Positions 53,710 through 62,349 of a stretch of DNA of 64,000 nt are shown in pieces. This DNA comes from an uncultured Alcaligenaceae bacterium (GTDB taxonomy: Bacteria > Pseudomonadota > Gammaproteobacteria > Burkholderiales > Burkholderiaceae_B): positions 75,506-139,505 of the forward strand of contig CALFXX010000159.1 in the NCBI GenBank assembly GCA_937952975.1. Reading direction: 5' to 3'. The first letter of the stretch is position 1. The number at the start of each line of letters is the position of its first letter. The notes below the pieces were generated by a model, which worked only from the letters and a program-made list of their open reading frames with translations, was not told the origin of the DNA and ran no database searches. The position numbers and the translations under genes are program-made.

Positions 53710-54759
53710 ATGCCACTGATACCTGACGCCATTGCAAATCATGAGTTTATTGAAGACCTCTCTTTTGAGGCGATCGATCTGCATGCCTCAGACTTAAGTG
53801 GCAAAAAATTTCGTAGAGTGATTCTAAGAAATGCAAACCTGGCTGATGTGAACTTGTCGAACACCATCTTTGAAGATTGTGATTTAAGTGGCGCCGTGCT
53901 TACAAACGCAAATCTTGGTGCGGCGCAATTGATCAACACTTCGTTGCGAGACGCGAACCTTCAGGGCGCACAAGCGCTAGGCGCACATGCGAATGGCGCC
54001 GACTTTAGTCAAGCCAATATGACCAGCTCTAGTTGGACACAATCGATGTTTGACGGTTGCCAGTTTCGCCAAACGAAGATGATGGCGATCGACTTCGAAA
54101 GCGTAGATTGTTACGAGTGTCAGTTTGAAAAGGCCGATCTAAGCGGGTCTCGGTTAATGCAATGGACAGCTCCTGACACCGACCTTGCGTCCGTTTGTTT
54201 GAAACAGACCAATCTCAGCAAAGCCTATTTAATTGGTTCGAATTTAACCGGTGCAATATTATCGAATTGCGATTTAACCTTAGCGTTATTCAACCGTTGC
54301 AAACTTGATGGTGCAGTGTTTAACGAGGCGATACTGAACACGACCCAGTTTGCGCAAGCCAGTCTGACTGGTGCATCATTCGAAGGTGTAAAGGCCCAGC
54401 TGCTGAATCTGACTCAGGCAAATCTTACCAAGGCGGTGCTTCAGTCAGGTGTATTTGAAATGTGCAATTTCTCTGAGGCCAAGTTATGCCTAGTCAATGC
54501 GCAGCGAGCCCAATTCAACAAATGCGTGCTAATCAAGGCTGACTGCACTGAATCTTTGTGGTCGGAAGCCTCTCTTGAGAGCTGTGACTTATCGCACGCG
54601 ATATTCAATAGTGCGTTGATGTCGAATTGCACTCTTGCAACCGTTAACTTACACGCAATTCACGAAAAAAACTGCCACTGGCACGGAGCAAAACTCACAG
54701 GCGTGCTTCGCACCGATCCTGCCTTGCTACGCGCTGAAAATTGGCAACCGTCCACCTAA
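53710..54759 (+). CDS. Pentapeptide-repeat protein of the spike operon
   Basis: 349 residues, nearly all pentapeptide repeats from about 20 to 330 (for example ANLADVNLSNTIFEDCDLSG and further ADL/ANL units), with Cys-rich turns such as FEDCDLSG. No enzymatic domain. It lies between the DUF2169-pentapeptide fusion and DUF3540, 24 nt after the former, so it is probably a structural partner or adaptor. Pentapeptide proteins can mimic DNA and protect gyrase, but the T6SS context makes that reading less likely here. Confidence 0.85.
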   Translation: MPLIPDAIANHEFIEDLSFEAIDLHASDLSGKKFRRVILRNANLADVNLSNTIFEDCDLSGAVLTNANLGAAQLINTSLRDANLQGAQALGAHANGADFSQANMTSSSWTQSMFDGCQFRQTKMMAIDFESVDCYECQFEKADLSGSRLMQWTAPDTDLASVCLKQTNLSKAYLIGSNLTGAILSNCDLTLALFNRCKLDGAVFNEAILNTTQFAQASLTGASFEGVKAQLLNLTQANLTKAVLQSGVFEMCNFSEAKLCLVNAQRAQFNKCVLIKADCTESLWSEASLESCDLSHAIFNSALMSNCTLATVNLHAIHEKNCHWHGAKLTGVLRTDPALLRAENWQPST

Positions 54760-54818
54760 CGACCACTATTGTCCTCAATGACCCACTCATCGCTCTCCCT
54801 ACGATAAGGATTTCAGAC

Positions 54819-55481
54819 ATGCCTACAAGCTTAGAACGTCATCGCGTGCTGCAGTCAACGCCTTCTCCGACGATGGTCCACGCGATTGTCTCTGGACACA
54901 CTGAACAATGGTTTTTTTTACAGACTGCGCGTGGCGAACTGCGAGCACGCTGCGCCATAAGCTGCCTGATTGTCCCTGAGATTGGCGATACTGTTTTATT
55001 GAGTGTTTCAGAAGACCCGATGTCGTCTTACATTTTGTCCATACTGTTGCGTCCAGAAGGCGACCACAGTACGCTCAGTATCCCTGGCGGGGCAATACTC
55101 AAAACGACGCAAGGCCAGTTGGTGATTCAATCTGAGGCGGTCAGCATTCATGGCAAGCAAGCCCTAAATTTTGACACCACAGCTCTAGGCGTTCGAGCGC
55201 TTGAGGCTGAAGTTCGGATTAGTCGCTTACATAGCTGGTTTGAACAGGCGCAAACCTTTGTCGGCGCCCTCAAACTATTTGCAAAAAGTACAACGACAAC
55301 TATCGAGCGTCGGATACTCAAAGCGAAAGAGAGCTTCAAATGGATCGAGCAGGTTGATGAAACACGCGCGGGCAGAGTACGTATGGACATTGAAGGTCGT
55401 TTTCAGATGCAGTCGCGGCACACCTCAATTAAGTCTGAGGGTCTTGTAGCGATTGACGGCAAAAAAATTAACCTTGGGTAA
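54819..55481 (+). CDS. DUF3540 spike-associated protein
   Basis: 220 residues from the ATG at 54819, which has AAGGA 8 nt upstream; the frame is open back to 54741, inside the previous gene. DUF3540 occurs in T6SS spike operons with DUF2169 and DUF4150. The N-terminal half looks like an OB-type barrel (ARCAISCLIVPEIGDTVLLS), followed by short strands (ILKTTQGQLVIQSEAVSIHG) that resemble gp5 beta-helix repeats. It probably helps assemble the spike tip (inference). Confidence 0.82.
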   Translation: MPTSLERHRVLQSTPSPTMVHAIVSGHTEQWFFLQTARGELRARCAISCLIVPEIGDTVLLSVSEDPMSSYILSILLRPEGDHSTLSIPGGAILKTTQGQLVIQSEAVSIHGKQALNFDTTALGVRALEAEVRISRLHSWFEQAQTFVGALKLFAKSTTTTIERRILKAKESFKWIEQVDETRAGRVRMDIEGRFQMQSRHTSIKSEGLVAIDGKKINLG

Positions 55482-55570
55482 TCCTGTTGGCGAGGTGGCG
55501 GACCGAACTCGTACCAGCACCGCGCTTACGCATCACGAGTTGTATCTGATGATCACGAATGGAGTCTGCG

Positions 55571-55963
55571 ATGTATGTCTGTACAATTGCCACAGGTCAA
55601 GCAATGGCGATGCCTGACACCTGCAAAACGCCCGCACCGCCAGCATCACCCATACCGATTCCATACCCAAACTTCGCGATGACACAGATGGCGAACCCAG
55701 CCTCAACCAAGGTGCTTGTAGGCGGATCCCCAGCGCTCATGAAGACCTCTGAGATTCCGATCACGAGCGGCGACGAACCCGGAGTTGCAGGAGGCGTCGT
55801 TTCCGGCTCGTTTATACAAAAAGCTCAATTTACAGCTGCCAGCATGGTTGTGTCATTTGAAGGGAAAGGTGCTGCACGCATGGCTGATCCCATGCAGGCA
55901 AACAAAGGAAACGCAATGGGGATGATCAGCGTCGCCAGCCAATTTACCGTCGACGCGAATTGA
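55571..55963 (+). CDS. PAAR-like DUF4150 spike-tip protein, copy 2
   Basis: 130 residues from the ATG at 55571, which has GGAG 6 nt upstream; an in-frame start at 55559 lacks this. Visible DUF4150 features are PIPIPYPNFAMTQM, VLVGGSPALMKTSEIPITSGDEPG and a C-terminal KGAARMADPMQANKGN. It has no toxin extension. It caps VgrG2 and is the last gene of the plus-strand spike operon, convergent with tssG2. Confidence 0.88.
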   Translation: MYVCTIATGQAMAMPDTCKTPAPPASPIPIPYPNFAMTQMANPASTKVLVGGSPALMKTSEIPITSGDEPGVAGGVVSGSFIQKAQFTAASMVVSFEGKGAARMADPMQANKGNAMGMISVASQFTVDAN

Positions 55964-55971
55964 CCTGCGTT

Positions 55972-55999
55972 TAGGTTGCAGCGAAAGCGCGCCAACCTA
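55972..55999. terminator. Hairpin between convergent spike operon and tssG2
   Basis: TAGGTTG (55972-55978) pairs with CAACCTA (55993-55999). An inner GCG-aaag-CGC stem lies between them. The right arm contains the tssG2 stop codon. No clear T-tract follows, so termination is inferred from position. Confidence 0.45.
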
Positions 56000-56977
56000 G
56001 ATCGTCATACGAACGTGCAACGAACTCGAGTCGAGGCCATTGCACAACCACGTGTCACGGCCCAACGCAGCCCAGCTATCCTGCCCAAGCACCACTGGCT
56101 GCGCGACCCCCTGTTTCAAATACAAATCAACGACAACATTAAGTGGATCAGTCAAATACTGCTGCACCATAAAACACAAACGGCTGTATTCGTCGCCGCC
56201 CGGCAACAGTCGCCTAAAAAGCTCGTGTTGAACATCGCGAATCTCAATGGTGAGATTGCTATTGCAACAATCAAACTCTGAACCAAGGTGCGTGTCTACC
56301 CCTAAGGTCGTCGCTTGACTCCCCAAGTACAGATGCTGCTCTGGCGGCATGCTGATGGTTCGAATGTCTTGTTCAATGATTTCGATCAATGCATCGGGAT
56401 AGCTTGCACTCAAAATCGTTTTTAACCCAAGCGCAGAACGCGGTGATTGCGTATACAGAGCCCCAAAACGCAACAATGCGTCAAAGCCTGGCTGCTCTCT
56501 ATATTTTTCCGGATGATTGATTCCGATAAAGGTGTAGAAAATATCCAGCATGCGAGTATCGTCAAACTCAACGATCCTCAGATGAGGTTTAGATTTTAGC
56601 CAGGCTCTAAAAAATATCGGGTAAATCGTCTGGCTGACAATATCTAAAAAATCGCGACGTGCGTGAAGTTCTTGTTGCTGCTCGGCTAACAATTCTTCAG
56701 TATAAAAATTAGGGAGCGGAGATGACACTCCATACAATCCCAAAAAATTCGCGGCAACTTGATAATGGCCGTCTTTACGCTCGGTGATCGAGTTGATATC
56801 GCGCCCAGGAAAACTCAGGCTAATTTCGGGGCGAAACCGAATGTCTTCGATGTCAGTTGTGCCTTCCGGGCTCAACCGACGCAGTAGCCGATACGCCTGA
56901 AAGAACGAGAAGCGCTCTCCGTGGCTTAGCAGTCGAGCTTTTATAGCCGCGGCTTCAGACCCTGTCTCAGTGGCCAT
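55997..56977 (-). CDS. tssG: T6SS baseplate protein TssG, copy 2
   Basis: 326 residues. Family features are FSFFQAYRLLRRLSPEG, IRFRPEISLSFPGRDINSI and FLGLYGVSSPLPNFYTEELL. It overlaps tssF2 by 37 nt, the same length as the tssF1-tssG1 overlap. It forms a second wedge with TssF2. No tssE accompanies this pair. Confidence 0.93.
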   Translation of the reverse strand: MATETGSEAAAIKARLLSHGERFSFFQAYRLLRRLSPEGTTDIEDIRFRPEISLSFPGRDINSITERKDGHYQVAANFLGLYGVSSPLPNFYTEELLAEQQQELHARRDFLDIVSQTIYPIFFRAWLKSKPHLRIVEFDDTRMLDIFYTFIGINHPEKYREQPGFDALLRFGALYTQSPRSALGLKTILSASYPDALIEIIEQDIRTISMPPEQHLYLGSQATTLGVDTHLGSEFDCCNSNLTIEIRDVQHELFRRLLPGGDEYSRLCFMVQQYLTDPLNVVVDLYLKQGVAQPVVLGQDSWAALGRDTWLCNGLDSSSLHVRMTI

Positions 56978-58662
56978 TTGAGGCTAATTCCTTTAGTTTT
57001 ATCTTCTATCTCAAATCGTGTGTAAGTATTAATCGCAGCGTAGCTTGCAAGAAACCTCTCAAGCACACAACCCCACAAATACAATGATCCAAGACTACCC
57101 CAATGATCTTGCTGACAAATGAGCTTCACATGCTGACCCTGCATATTCATTCCTCGATATAGCCTGTTTTCTGGCTGCACTGTCAGATTTAACATGCCGT
57201 CAATTTGCCTCTCATTAACGGTCTTAGCTGAGTTATCTTGCGTACGCATAGCGTTGTATAGCCGAATAATCGCACGCAAATTTTCAATGTCTTTTAACGA
57301 AACAATGTTTAGCACAGCATGGCTAATGACATCCCAAAGCAATTTTTCACCGTGGGGAGTTTCGACTGCACCGGTGATTGGAGTGATATTGGCAAAGGAA
57401 AATCTTTCGGGGGAAGTGTTTGTCGGACGATTAATATCGCCAAGCTTGAGCTTTTCTGGCAGTGTGCGATTTGTGCAAGTCAACTTGATCGATAGCGTCT
57501 CATTACTAATCTCAAGCTCAGGTGGATAGACCAACGAAAGATAAGTATCCACGCGCGCCGAACCGATCGCCTCTCGAACCGACGCACGATAACTTGCCTG
57601 ACCAGAACCTTTGACAAAATTTAACGATGAAAACGGATGATACGTCTTATGCGTCGCTTCGCCCTGGCGCATTCCTACAACAGCATCTATCGAGTAGATC
57701 TGATAATGCTCTTTATAGGTGCTGTCCGGAACAACAGGATGCTCAGTATCTTCGTGCGTAATACTGATCGGCTCGGCCTGCTGATTAAACAAGTTGATGG
57801 CCGGTGTCACATCCAACTGGAAGCTGCGACGAGAAACCTCTGGCTTCACAGTCAAATTTCTGTCTAGCTCAATCTCGAGATAAAAGTGCGAGCCAGTCAG
57901 CACGTTCGCTGCGGTCGCCAAATGATGAAATTCAACGAATAAAAATTTTTGCGGGAAAAACAATAACTCTTGCAGCCAACAAAATCCAGAAAAAGCATTC
58001 GTCGGATAAGGGATCAACGGCTCGTCAAACCCCGGAAACAGTAGGGTGTTTGGGAGCGCCATTGAAACGCCCGAATCGTCGCTCACTCGCACTGCTTTGA
58101 CATGATGATGCAAAAGCAATAACAGATTGGCAGCCGACTCATGTTCGTCTGATAAAAATAGCCGAAGGCGGTCGGGTATAAATATTTTTTGTGCAACCTC
58201 GATACTTGTAAAACTAAGTCGAATCGAATTTGATCCGGCCGAGGTCTGTGTAAAGCTTGCATCGTCCAAGGTAATAGGATGGACGTCGAGCTTAGCCGTC
58301 GTACGAAACGAACAGGCGACCTGTTCGAGCGGAACCGATGCAACCTCAGTTCCCTCAGGAATCGAAACCGATTCGGCCATCGGGGCTTTAGGTGTAAAAC
58401 GCATCATTGTCGCAGCAGGCATTGGCCTCAAGATCTGAGGAGCAAAAATACTTGCCACCTCTTGCGCAATTTCAGGGAATTCGTTGTCGAGTTTTTGCCG
58501 AGTGAGCCCGTTTAAAAAGGCGACCCCTTGTAATAACAGTTCGATATCTGGATCTGTGGAGCTAGAGCCGAGCATCGGCGCAATCGCAGGATTGGCCAAC
58601 GCAAACTCTAACGAATGCGCCCTCAGGCGAGCAAGCTCAGCGTTGTAGTACTTGTTTAACAT
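56941..58662 (-). CDS. tssF: T6SS baseplate protein TssF, copy 2
   Basis: 573 residues. The opening follows the family: YYNAELARLRAHSLEFALANP, then STDPDIELLLQGVAFLNGLTRQ and LDNEFPEIAQEVASIFAPQIL. It is distant in sequence from TssF1 but keeps the same length and C-terminal layout. It is followed by tssG2 and transcribed toward the spike operon. Its 232-nt upstream gap, shared with a divergent Bug gene, should hold its own promoter. Confidence 0.95.
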   Translation of the reverse strand: MLNKYYNAELARLRAHSLEFALANPAIAPMLGSSSTDPDIELLLQGVAFLNGLTRQKLDNEFPEIAQEVASIFAPQILRPMPAATMMRFTPKAPMAESVSIPEGTEVASVPLEQVACSFRTTAKLDVHPITLDDASFTQTSAGSNSIRLSFTSIEVAQKIFIPDRLRLFLSDEHESAANLLLLLHHHVKAVRVSDDSGVSMALPNTLLFPGFDEPLIPYPTNAFSGFCWLQELLFFPQKFLFVEFHHLATAANVLTGSHFYLEIELDRNLTVKPEVSRRSFQLDVTPAINLFNQQAEPISITHEDTEHPVVPDSTYKEHYQIYSIDAVVGMRQGEATHKTYHPFSSLNFVKGSGQASYRASVREAIGSARVDTYLSLVYPPELEISNETLSIKLTCTNRTLPEKLKLGDINRPTNTSPERFSFANITPITGAVETPHGEKLLWDVISHAVLNIVSLKDIENLRAIIRLYNAMRTQDNSAKTVNERQIDGMLNLTVQPENRLYRGMNMQGQHVKLICQQDHWGSLGSLYLWGCVLERFLASYAAINTYTRFEIEDKTKGISLKWPLRQGLKPRL

Positions 58663-58894
58663 AGGCGCGCAAACTGTCGATACAGATCATTCAGGCATTT
58701 GAACGTGTTACGCGTCTTGATGCAAGGTATTTTGAGTGTTCACCCAGCGATTACGATATTTCTGCGTCTAATAGACGCCCAGCGATGGCTTTGGAGGCTG
58801 AGATTTGCTCTGTGAGGGCTCGTTGGGCTCACTAGCTTAAAATCGTATTGCGGCGTTTAAATGTATGTACAACCTTTGTTAGGAATCTTTAACC

Positions 58895-59875
58895 ATGAAC
58901 TCACTGCTTTTTAAAGTGATCGGAGTGCTTTTCGCTCTGTCCTTTAGCGCGATGACGGGTCCCGCCCTCGCACAATCGTGGCCCACCAAGCCCGTCACCT
59001 TCGTTTCGCCGTTTCCGCCTGGCGGCTCAGTAGATCCCATTGCTCGCTTGCTTGCAGCAAAATTGACCGAAGCCTTGGGTCAGCAGTTTATTGTCGAGAA
59101 CCGCGTCGGTGCCTCGGGTTCGATTGGCACCGGCTACGTAGCGAAGTCTACCCCCGATGGGTATACGTTTGTTTTTGTCTTTGACACCCATTCGGTGAAT
59201 CCGTCGTTGTTGCCGAAGATGCCCTTTGACACACTCAAGGATCTTGCGCCCGTCATGCTGATTGGTACTGCGCCAATGGCGCTGGCCACTTCACCTAACA
59301 AACCTTACAAAACCTTTGCTGATTTTGTTGCTGCCGCCAAAGCAAAGCCAGACACTGTGAGTTACGGCTCGATCGGCAGCGGCAGCCTGGGTCACTTGAC
59401 TATGATGTTGGTGCAAGACGCAGGCAACTTTAAAGTCGTTCACATTCCATACAAAGGTGGTGGCCCCATGGTCACTGACGTTTTAGGTGGTCAAATCGAT
59501 TCAGGTATCGGCTCGGTTGCCGTCATGAGTGCTCACATCAAGAGCGGCAAAATGCGCCCACTCGCTGTGACCGGAGAGACGCGTTCGGCTGCAATGCCTG
59601 ACGTGCCAACTCTTGCAGAACAAGGTTATAAAGGCTTTTCAGCAGTTGCCTGGTGGGGTATTTTTGCGGCGGTTGGTACGCCACAACCCATTATCAACAA
59701 GCTCAATGCAGAGCTTGCAAAAATCTTGCAAACACCTGAGACGAACAAGCAGCTCACTGAATCGATGGGCATGGATATCAAAGCCAGCAGCCCTGCAGCG
59801 CTCCAACAATGGACCGAAACAGAGTTAAACCGGTGGGCGAAAGTCATTAAAGACAACAACATTAAGCCCGACTAG
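58895..59875 (+). CDS. Bug/TctC-family tricarboxylate receptor
   Basis: 326-residue periplasmic TTT receptor with a signal peptide (1 to about 26, ending in ALAQ). Visible blocks are WPTKPVTFVSPFPPGGSVDP, ENRVGASGSIGTG, STPDGYTFVF and YGSIGSGSLGHLTMM. AGGA lies 10 nt before the ATG. It is divergent from tssF2, so it marks the end of the T6SS island. No TctAB membrane genes are nearby. The ligand is unknown. Confidence 0.92.
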   Translation: MNSLLFKVIGVLFALSFSAMTGPALAQSWPTKPVTFVSPFPPGGSVDPIARLLAAKLTEALGQQFIVENRVGASGSIGTGYVAKSTPDGYTFVFVFDTHSVNPSLLPKMPFDTLKDLAPVMLIGTAPMALATSPNKPYKTFADFVAAAKAKPDTVSYGSIGSGSLGHLTMMLVQDAGNFKVVHIPYKGGGPMVTDVLGGQIDSGIGSVAVMSAHIKSGKMRPLAVTGETRSAAMPDVPTLAEQGYKGFSAVAWWGIFAAVGTPQPIINKLNAELAKILQTPETNKQLTESMGMDIKASSPAALQQWTETELNRWAKVIKDNNIKPD

Positions 59876-59982
59876 ACCACTACTTTTGAGCACCGGCATT
59901 GACCAAAGCTCTAAATAGTTGATCAGACTCTATAGACCAAACTAAACGTCAGCCTCGAAGGGCGTTTGAGCATTGATTCTAG

Positions 59983-60015
59983 GCCTCTAGGTGATAGCAA
60001 ATATCACCCAGAGGC
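59983..60015. terminator. Strong bidirectional hairpin between convergent genes
   Basis: GCCTCT-a-GGTGATA (59983-59996) pairs with TATCACC-c-AGAGGC (60002-60015) around a 5-nt loop, with one mismatch. It abuts the stop of the aminotransferase and lies 107 nt past the Bug stop. The plus-strand side is followed by a T-rich stretch. Confidence 0.6.
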
Positions 60016-61497
60016 TTAAATCATTTTCTTAACTAAATCCTGCGTTGCCGCAACAAAACGATCGATTTGCTCACGATTATTCCAAATACAGGCGTTGACG
60101 CGCTGAGGGTGATCCATCGGTGCAGGTGCCAGCGTTAGCGGATCGCGATTTGGAATGGTGCCCGAAGGAAACTTAGAGGCTTCTGGGTCAGGTTTGCGGG
60201 TTAAACCGTTGTCGCCCACACCCAACCCCGAAATTCTAAAGCCATATTCTTTCAGAATACGGGCACGAAACTCAACATTCAACTTCTCATCCCAGCGCTG
60301 CTGCTGCGTTGGAAAAGGGTTAAACGCGATGATCCCGGATTTCAGTGCGGGATCGCGCTGTGCCCCCAACACCGCGGCCTCGCCAAAGGCTGTGACGAGC
60401 TGATCACGAAAATAATCACCCAGTCGCAAGTGCCAGGTTTCGATTCGCTTACGGCCCATCTGCTCCCATAGTTCGCAGGCATCACCTAAAGCACGCCAAT
60501 CGGCCGACTCAGGAAAGCCATACATAGACAAAGCCTCGCCAATATCCCAATCGCCGCGCGAGCCATCAAACGGCACATTACGCGACTGCGAGCGACTGAT
60601 AAAAAACTTGGGCAAGTCGGTGGCATTCGAGGCAAGTTTTTTATTACGAATATAAAGTGCCCCTGTGCCACCAGGGCCGCATTGCCACTTGTGTCCGCAC
60701 AGAGCAAAAAAATCGATCCCTGTTTCATCAAGTTGCGGATCAAACTGGCCGTTGTAGTGGGCACCATCAACAATGGTGATCGCCCCCGCTTTTTGCGCCA
60801 ACTGAGCGATGCGGCGTTCGGGCATACGCTGACCGATTGGCCACAAGGGCGACGAAAAGAAAATCGCTTTAGTTTTGCCGGGTACCACTTGTCGCTCAAG
60901 TGCCGCCACGACCTCATCGGCCGTAGCGTGAGCGTGTACCGGTACGCCCCACTGCTTGATGACTACGCCATAACGCGCTGCAGTGCGAAGAGCCAGGGTG
61001 ATCCCCGTAGGATGCTCTAGTGGTGTCATTAGCAATTCATCGCCAGGCTTCCAGTCGATGCCATTGAAGATCAGCGACAACGCGTCGGTCGTATTACGCG
61101 TGATAGCAATCTGATCCGCTGTTGTTCCGTAACACTTGGCAATCTTCGCACGCGTCTTTGCCGAAGGCTCAACGTAAACCGGAAACGGATCGCGCGCGCC
61201 CTGATCAAGACCGTCTTTAAAATGCGCTAGCACGCTTTTAGGCATCGAGCCTTTTTGTGCTGCCATAAAATACACAACGTTTGGATCAAGCGTGAACTCT
61301 TGCGCAAACTGTTTAAAGAAGGGCTCTTGCTCGGTGAAATAAGCCTGAGCGTTGTCTGTGAGCGAACCTGAAACCGGTGAAGTCGCCCCTGTTTTGCCAA
61401 GCGCAGTAGTCTGAGCCAACGTGGTCGCGGGGGTCAAAAAAGCTGTGGCAAGGCCAAGCGTCATGGCACGTCTGGAGGTATCAACTGTATCGGTCAT
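60016..61497 (-). CDS. Class V aminotransferase-family PLP enzyme with a Tat-like leader
   Basis: 493 residues. The fold is that of cysteine desulfurase/isopenicillin N epimerase. The PLP lysine is Lys270 in CGHKWQCGPGGTG, with the cofactor Asp244 and His247 in VDGAHYNGQ. RNTTDALS near 134 fits the phosphate region. The N-terminus contains twin arginines (SRRAMTLGLATAF, about 8-20) and a hydrophobic stretch ending in TTLAQ, typical of Tat export of a folded cofactor enzyme. The reaction could be epimerase, lyase or aminotransferase. It is downstream of a marR gene. Confidence 0.86.
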   Translation of the reverse strand: MTDTVDTSRRAMTLGLATAFLTPATTLAQTTALGKTGATSPVSGSLTDNAQAYFTEQEPFFKQFAQEFTLDPNVVYFMAAQKGSMPKSVLAHFKDGLDQGARDPFPVYVEPSAKTRAKIAKCYGTTADQIAITRNTTDALSLIFNGIDWKPGDELLMTPLEHPTGITLALRTAARYGVVIKQWGVPVHAHATADEVVAALERQVVPGKTKAIFFSSPLWPIGQRMPERRIAQLAQKAGAITIVDGAHYNGQFDPQLDETGIDFFALCGHKWQCGPGGTGALYIRNKKLASNATDLPKFFISRSQSRNVPFDGSRGDWDIGEALSMYGFPESADWRALGDACELWEQMGRKRIETWHLRLGDYFRDQLVTAFGEAAVLGAQRDPALKSGIIAFNPFPTQQQRWDEKLNVEFRARILKEYGFRISGLGVGDNGLTRKPDPEASKFPSGTIPNRDPLTLAPAPMDHPQRVNACIWNNREQIDRFVAATQDLVKKMI

Positions 61498-61550
61498 ATC
61501 AGCCTCAAAAAATATCGCCGGGGCGGCGTACTACGATTAAACGACTAATC

Positions 61551-62066
61551 TTAGTGCTTCGAAAGCTGAAACGGTACATTTCCAACTTCATTATTTGCCT
61601 CAAGCACGCGCACCAACAACGACATCAGTTGCTTTTGCTCAGGCTTTGACAACGGAGCGATGGTCAATGCGTGCGCACGCTCGACGGCTTGATACATTTT
61701 TTTTACTAATTGTTGGCCCTTGTCACTCAAGCGAGCGAGACGCACCCTTTGATCCAGCGGGTCGCCATGACGCGTGACCAAACCGCGCGCTTCTAGGCGG
61801 GCGAGCACGTCCGCCACCGTAGTGCGCTCAAGCCCAACTTCGCGTGCGATCGTAATCTGGTCCGACTCGGCGCGCTCTGAAAGCACTGTCATGACGCTGT
61901 ACTGCACAGGGGTCACCCCAAAATCGACCGTCTGTTGCGCAAATAAGTAACCATGAATCTGATGAAGTCTGCGGATTAAGAAGCCCGGCCGCCCCAAGAG
62001 CGCCGACTTTACATTGTGGCGTACGCGACGCGAGCGCGCTAGCACTTGCTTACTTTTTAACACCAT
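61551..62066 (-). CDS. MarR-family transcriptional regulator
   Basis: 171 residues. The winged-helix DNA-binding core is clear: FGVTPVQYSVMTVLSERAES, then the recognition helix region GLERTTVADVLARLEARGLV and a wing containing DQRVRLARLSDKG. Such proteins bind palindromes and respond to aromatic or phenolic ligands. It is divergent from the amidohydrolase-molybdenum hydroxylase genes (62350 on) and upstream of the aminotransferase, so it probably controls one or both. Confidence 0.93.
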   Translation of the reverse strand: MVLKSKQVLARSRRVRHNVKSALLGRPGFLIRRLHQIHGYLFAQQTVDFGVTPVQYSVMTVLSERAESDQITIAREVGLERTTVADVLARLEARGLVTRHGDPLDQRVRLARLSDKGQQLVKKMYQAVERAHALTIAPLSKPEQKQLMSLLVRVLEANNEVGNVPFQLSKH

Positions 62067-62313
62067 AAAAAAGACTCTATTTTTGACTGAAGCTACCGAT
62101 TAAAAATAACTCTTGGGCTGAGTGTAACGATAAGTTCAATGTCTGTGGCACACGCTGTGTGGGGGCCGAACCGATCGCATCAAAATCGTGCAAAGACAGG
62201 TCACGAGCGCCAAAAGGGTGCGTAACGCCTCTCAGTTTAATGATTCGCGGTCGCTATATACGTGGCATACCACTTATATTGCTTAACGAATTCGCTGGCA
62301 CGAGTCTTGCTTT

Positions 62314-62337
62314 GAAGAGAGCTACTTAGAACTCTTC
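62314..62337. promoter_or_regulatory. Imperfect palindrome upstream of the amidohydrolase, candidate MarR site
   Basis: GAAGAG (62314-62319) and CTCTTC (62332-62337) form an inverted repeat just before the amidohydrolase start, in the 283-nt gap with the divergent marR gene. A 6-bp arm is weak evidence. Confidence 0.25.
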
Positions 62338-62349
62338 GTGAGACAGGTC

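Noticed and set aside
53710..54759. Pentapeptide protein as a quinolone-resistance (Qnr-like) determinant
   Set aside because: It lies within a T6SS spike operon next to a DUF2169-pentapeptide fusion and has Cys-rich irregular repeats; nothing besides the repeat fold supports gyrase protection.
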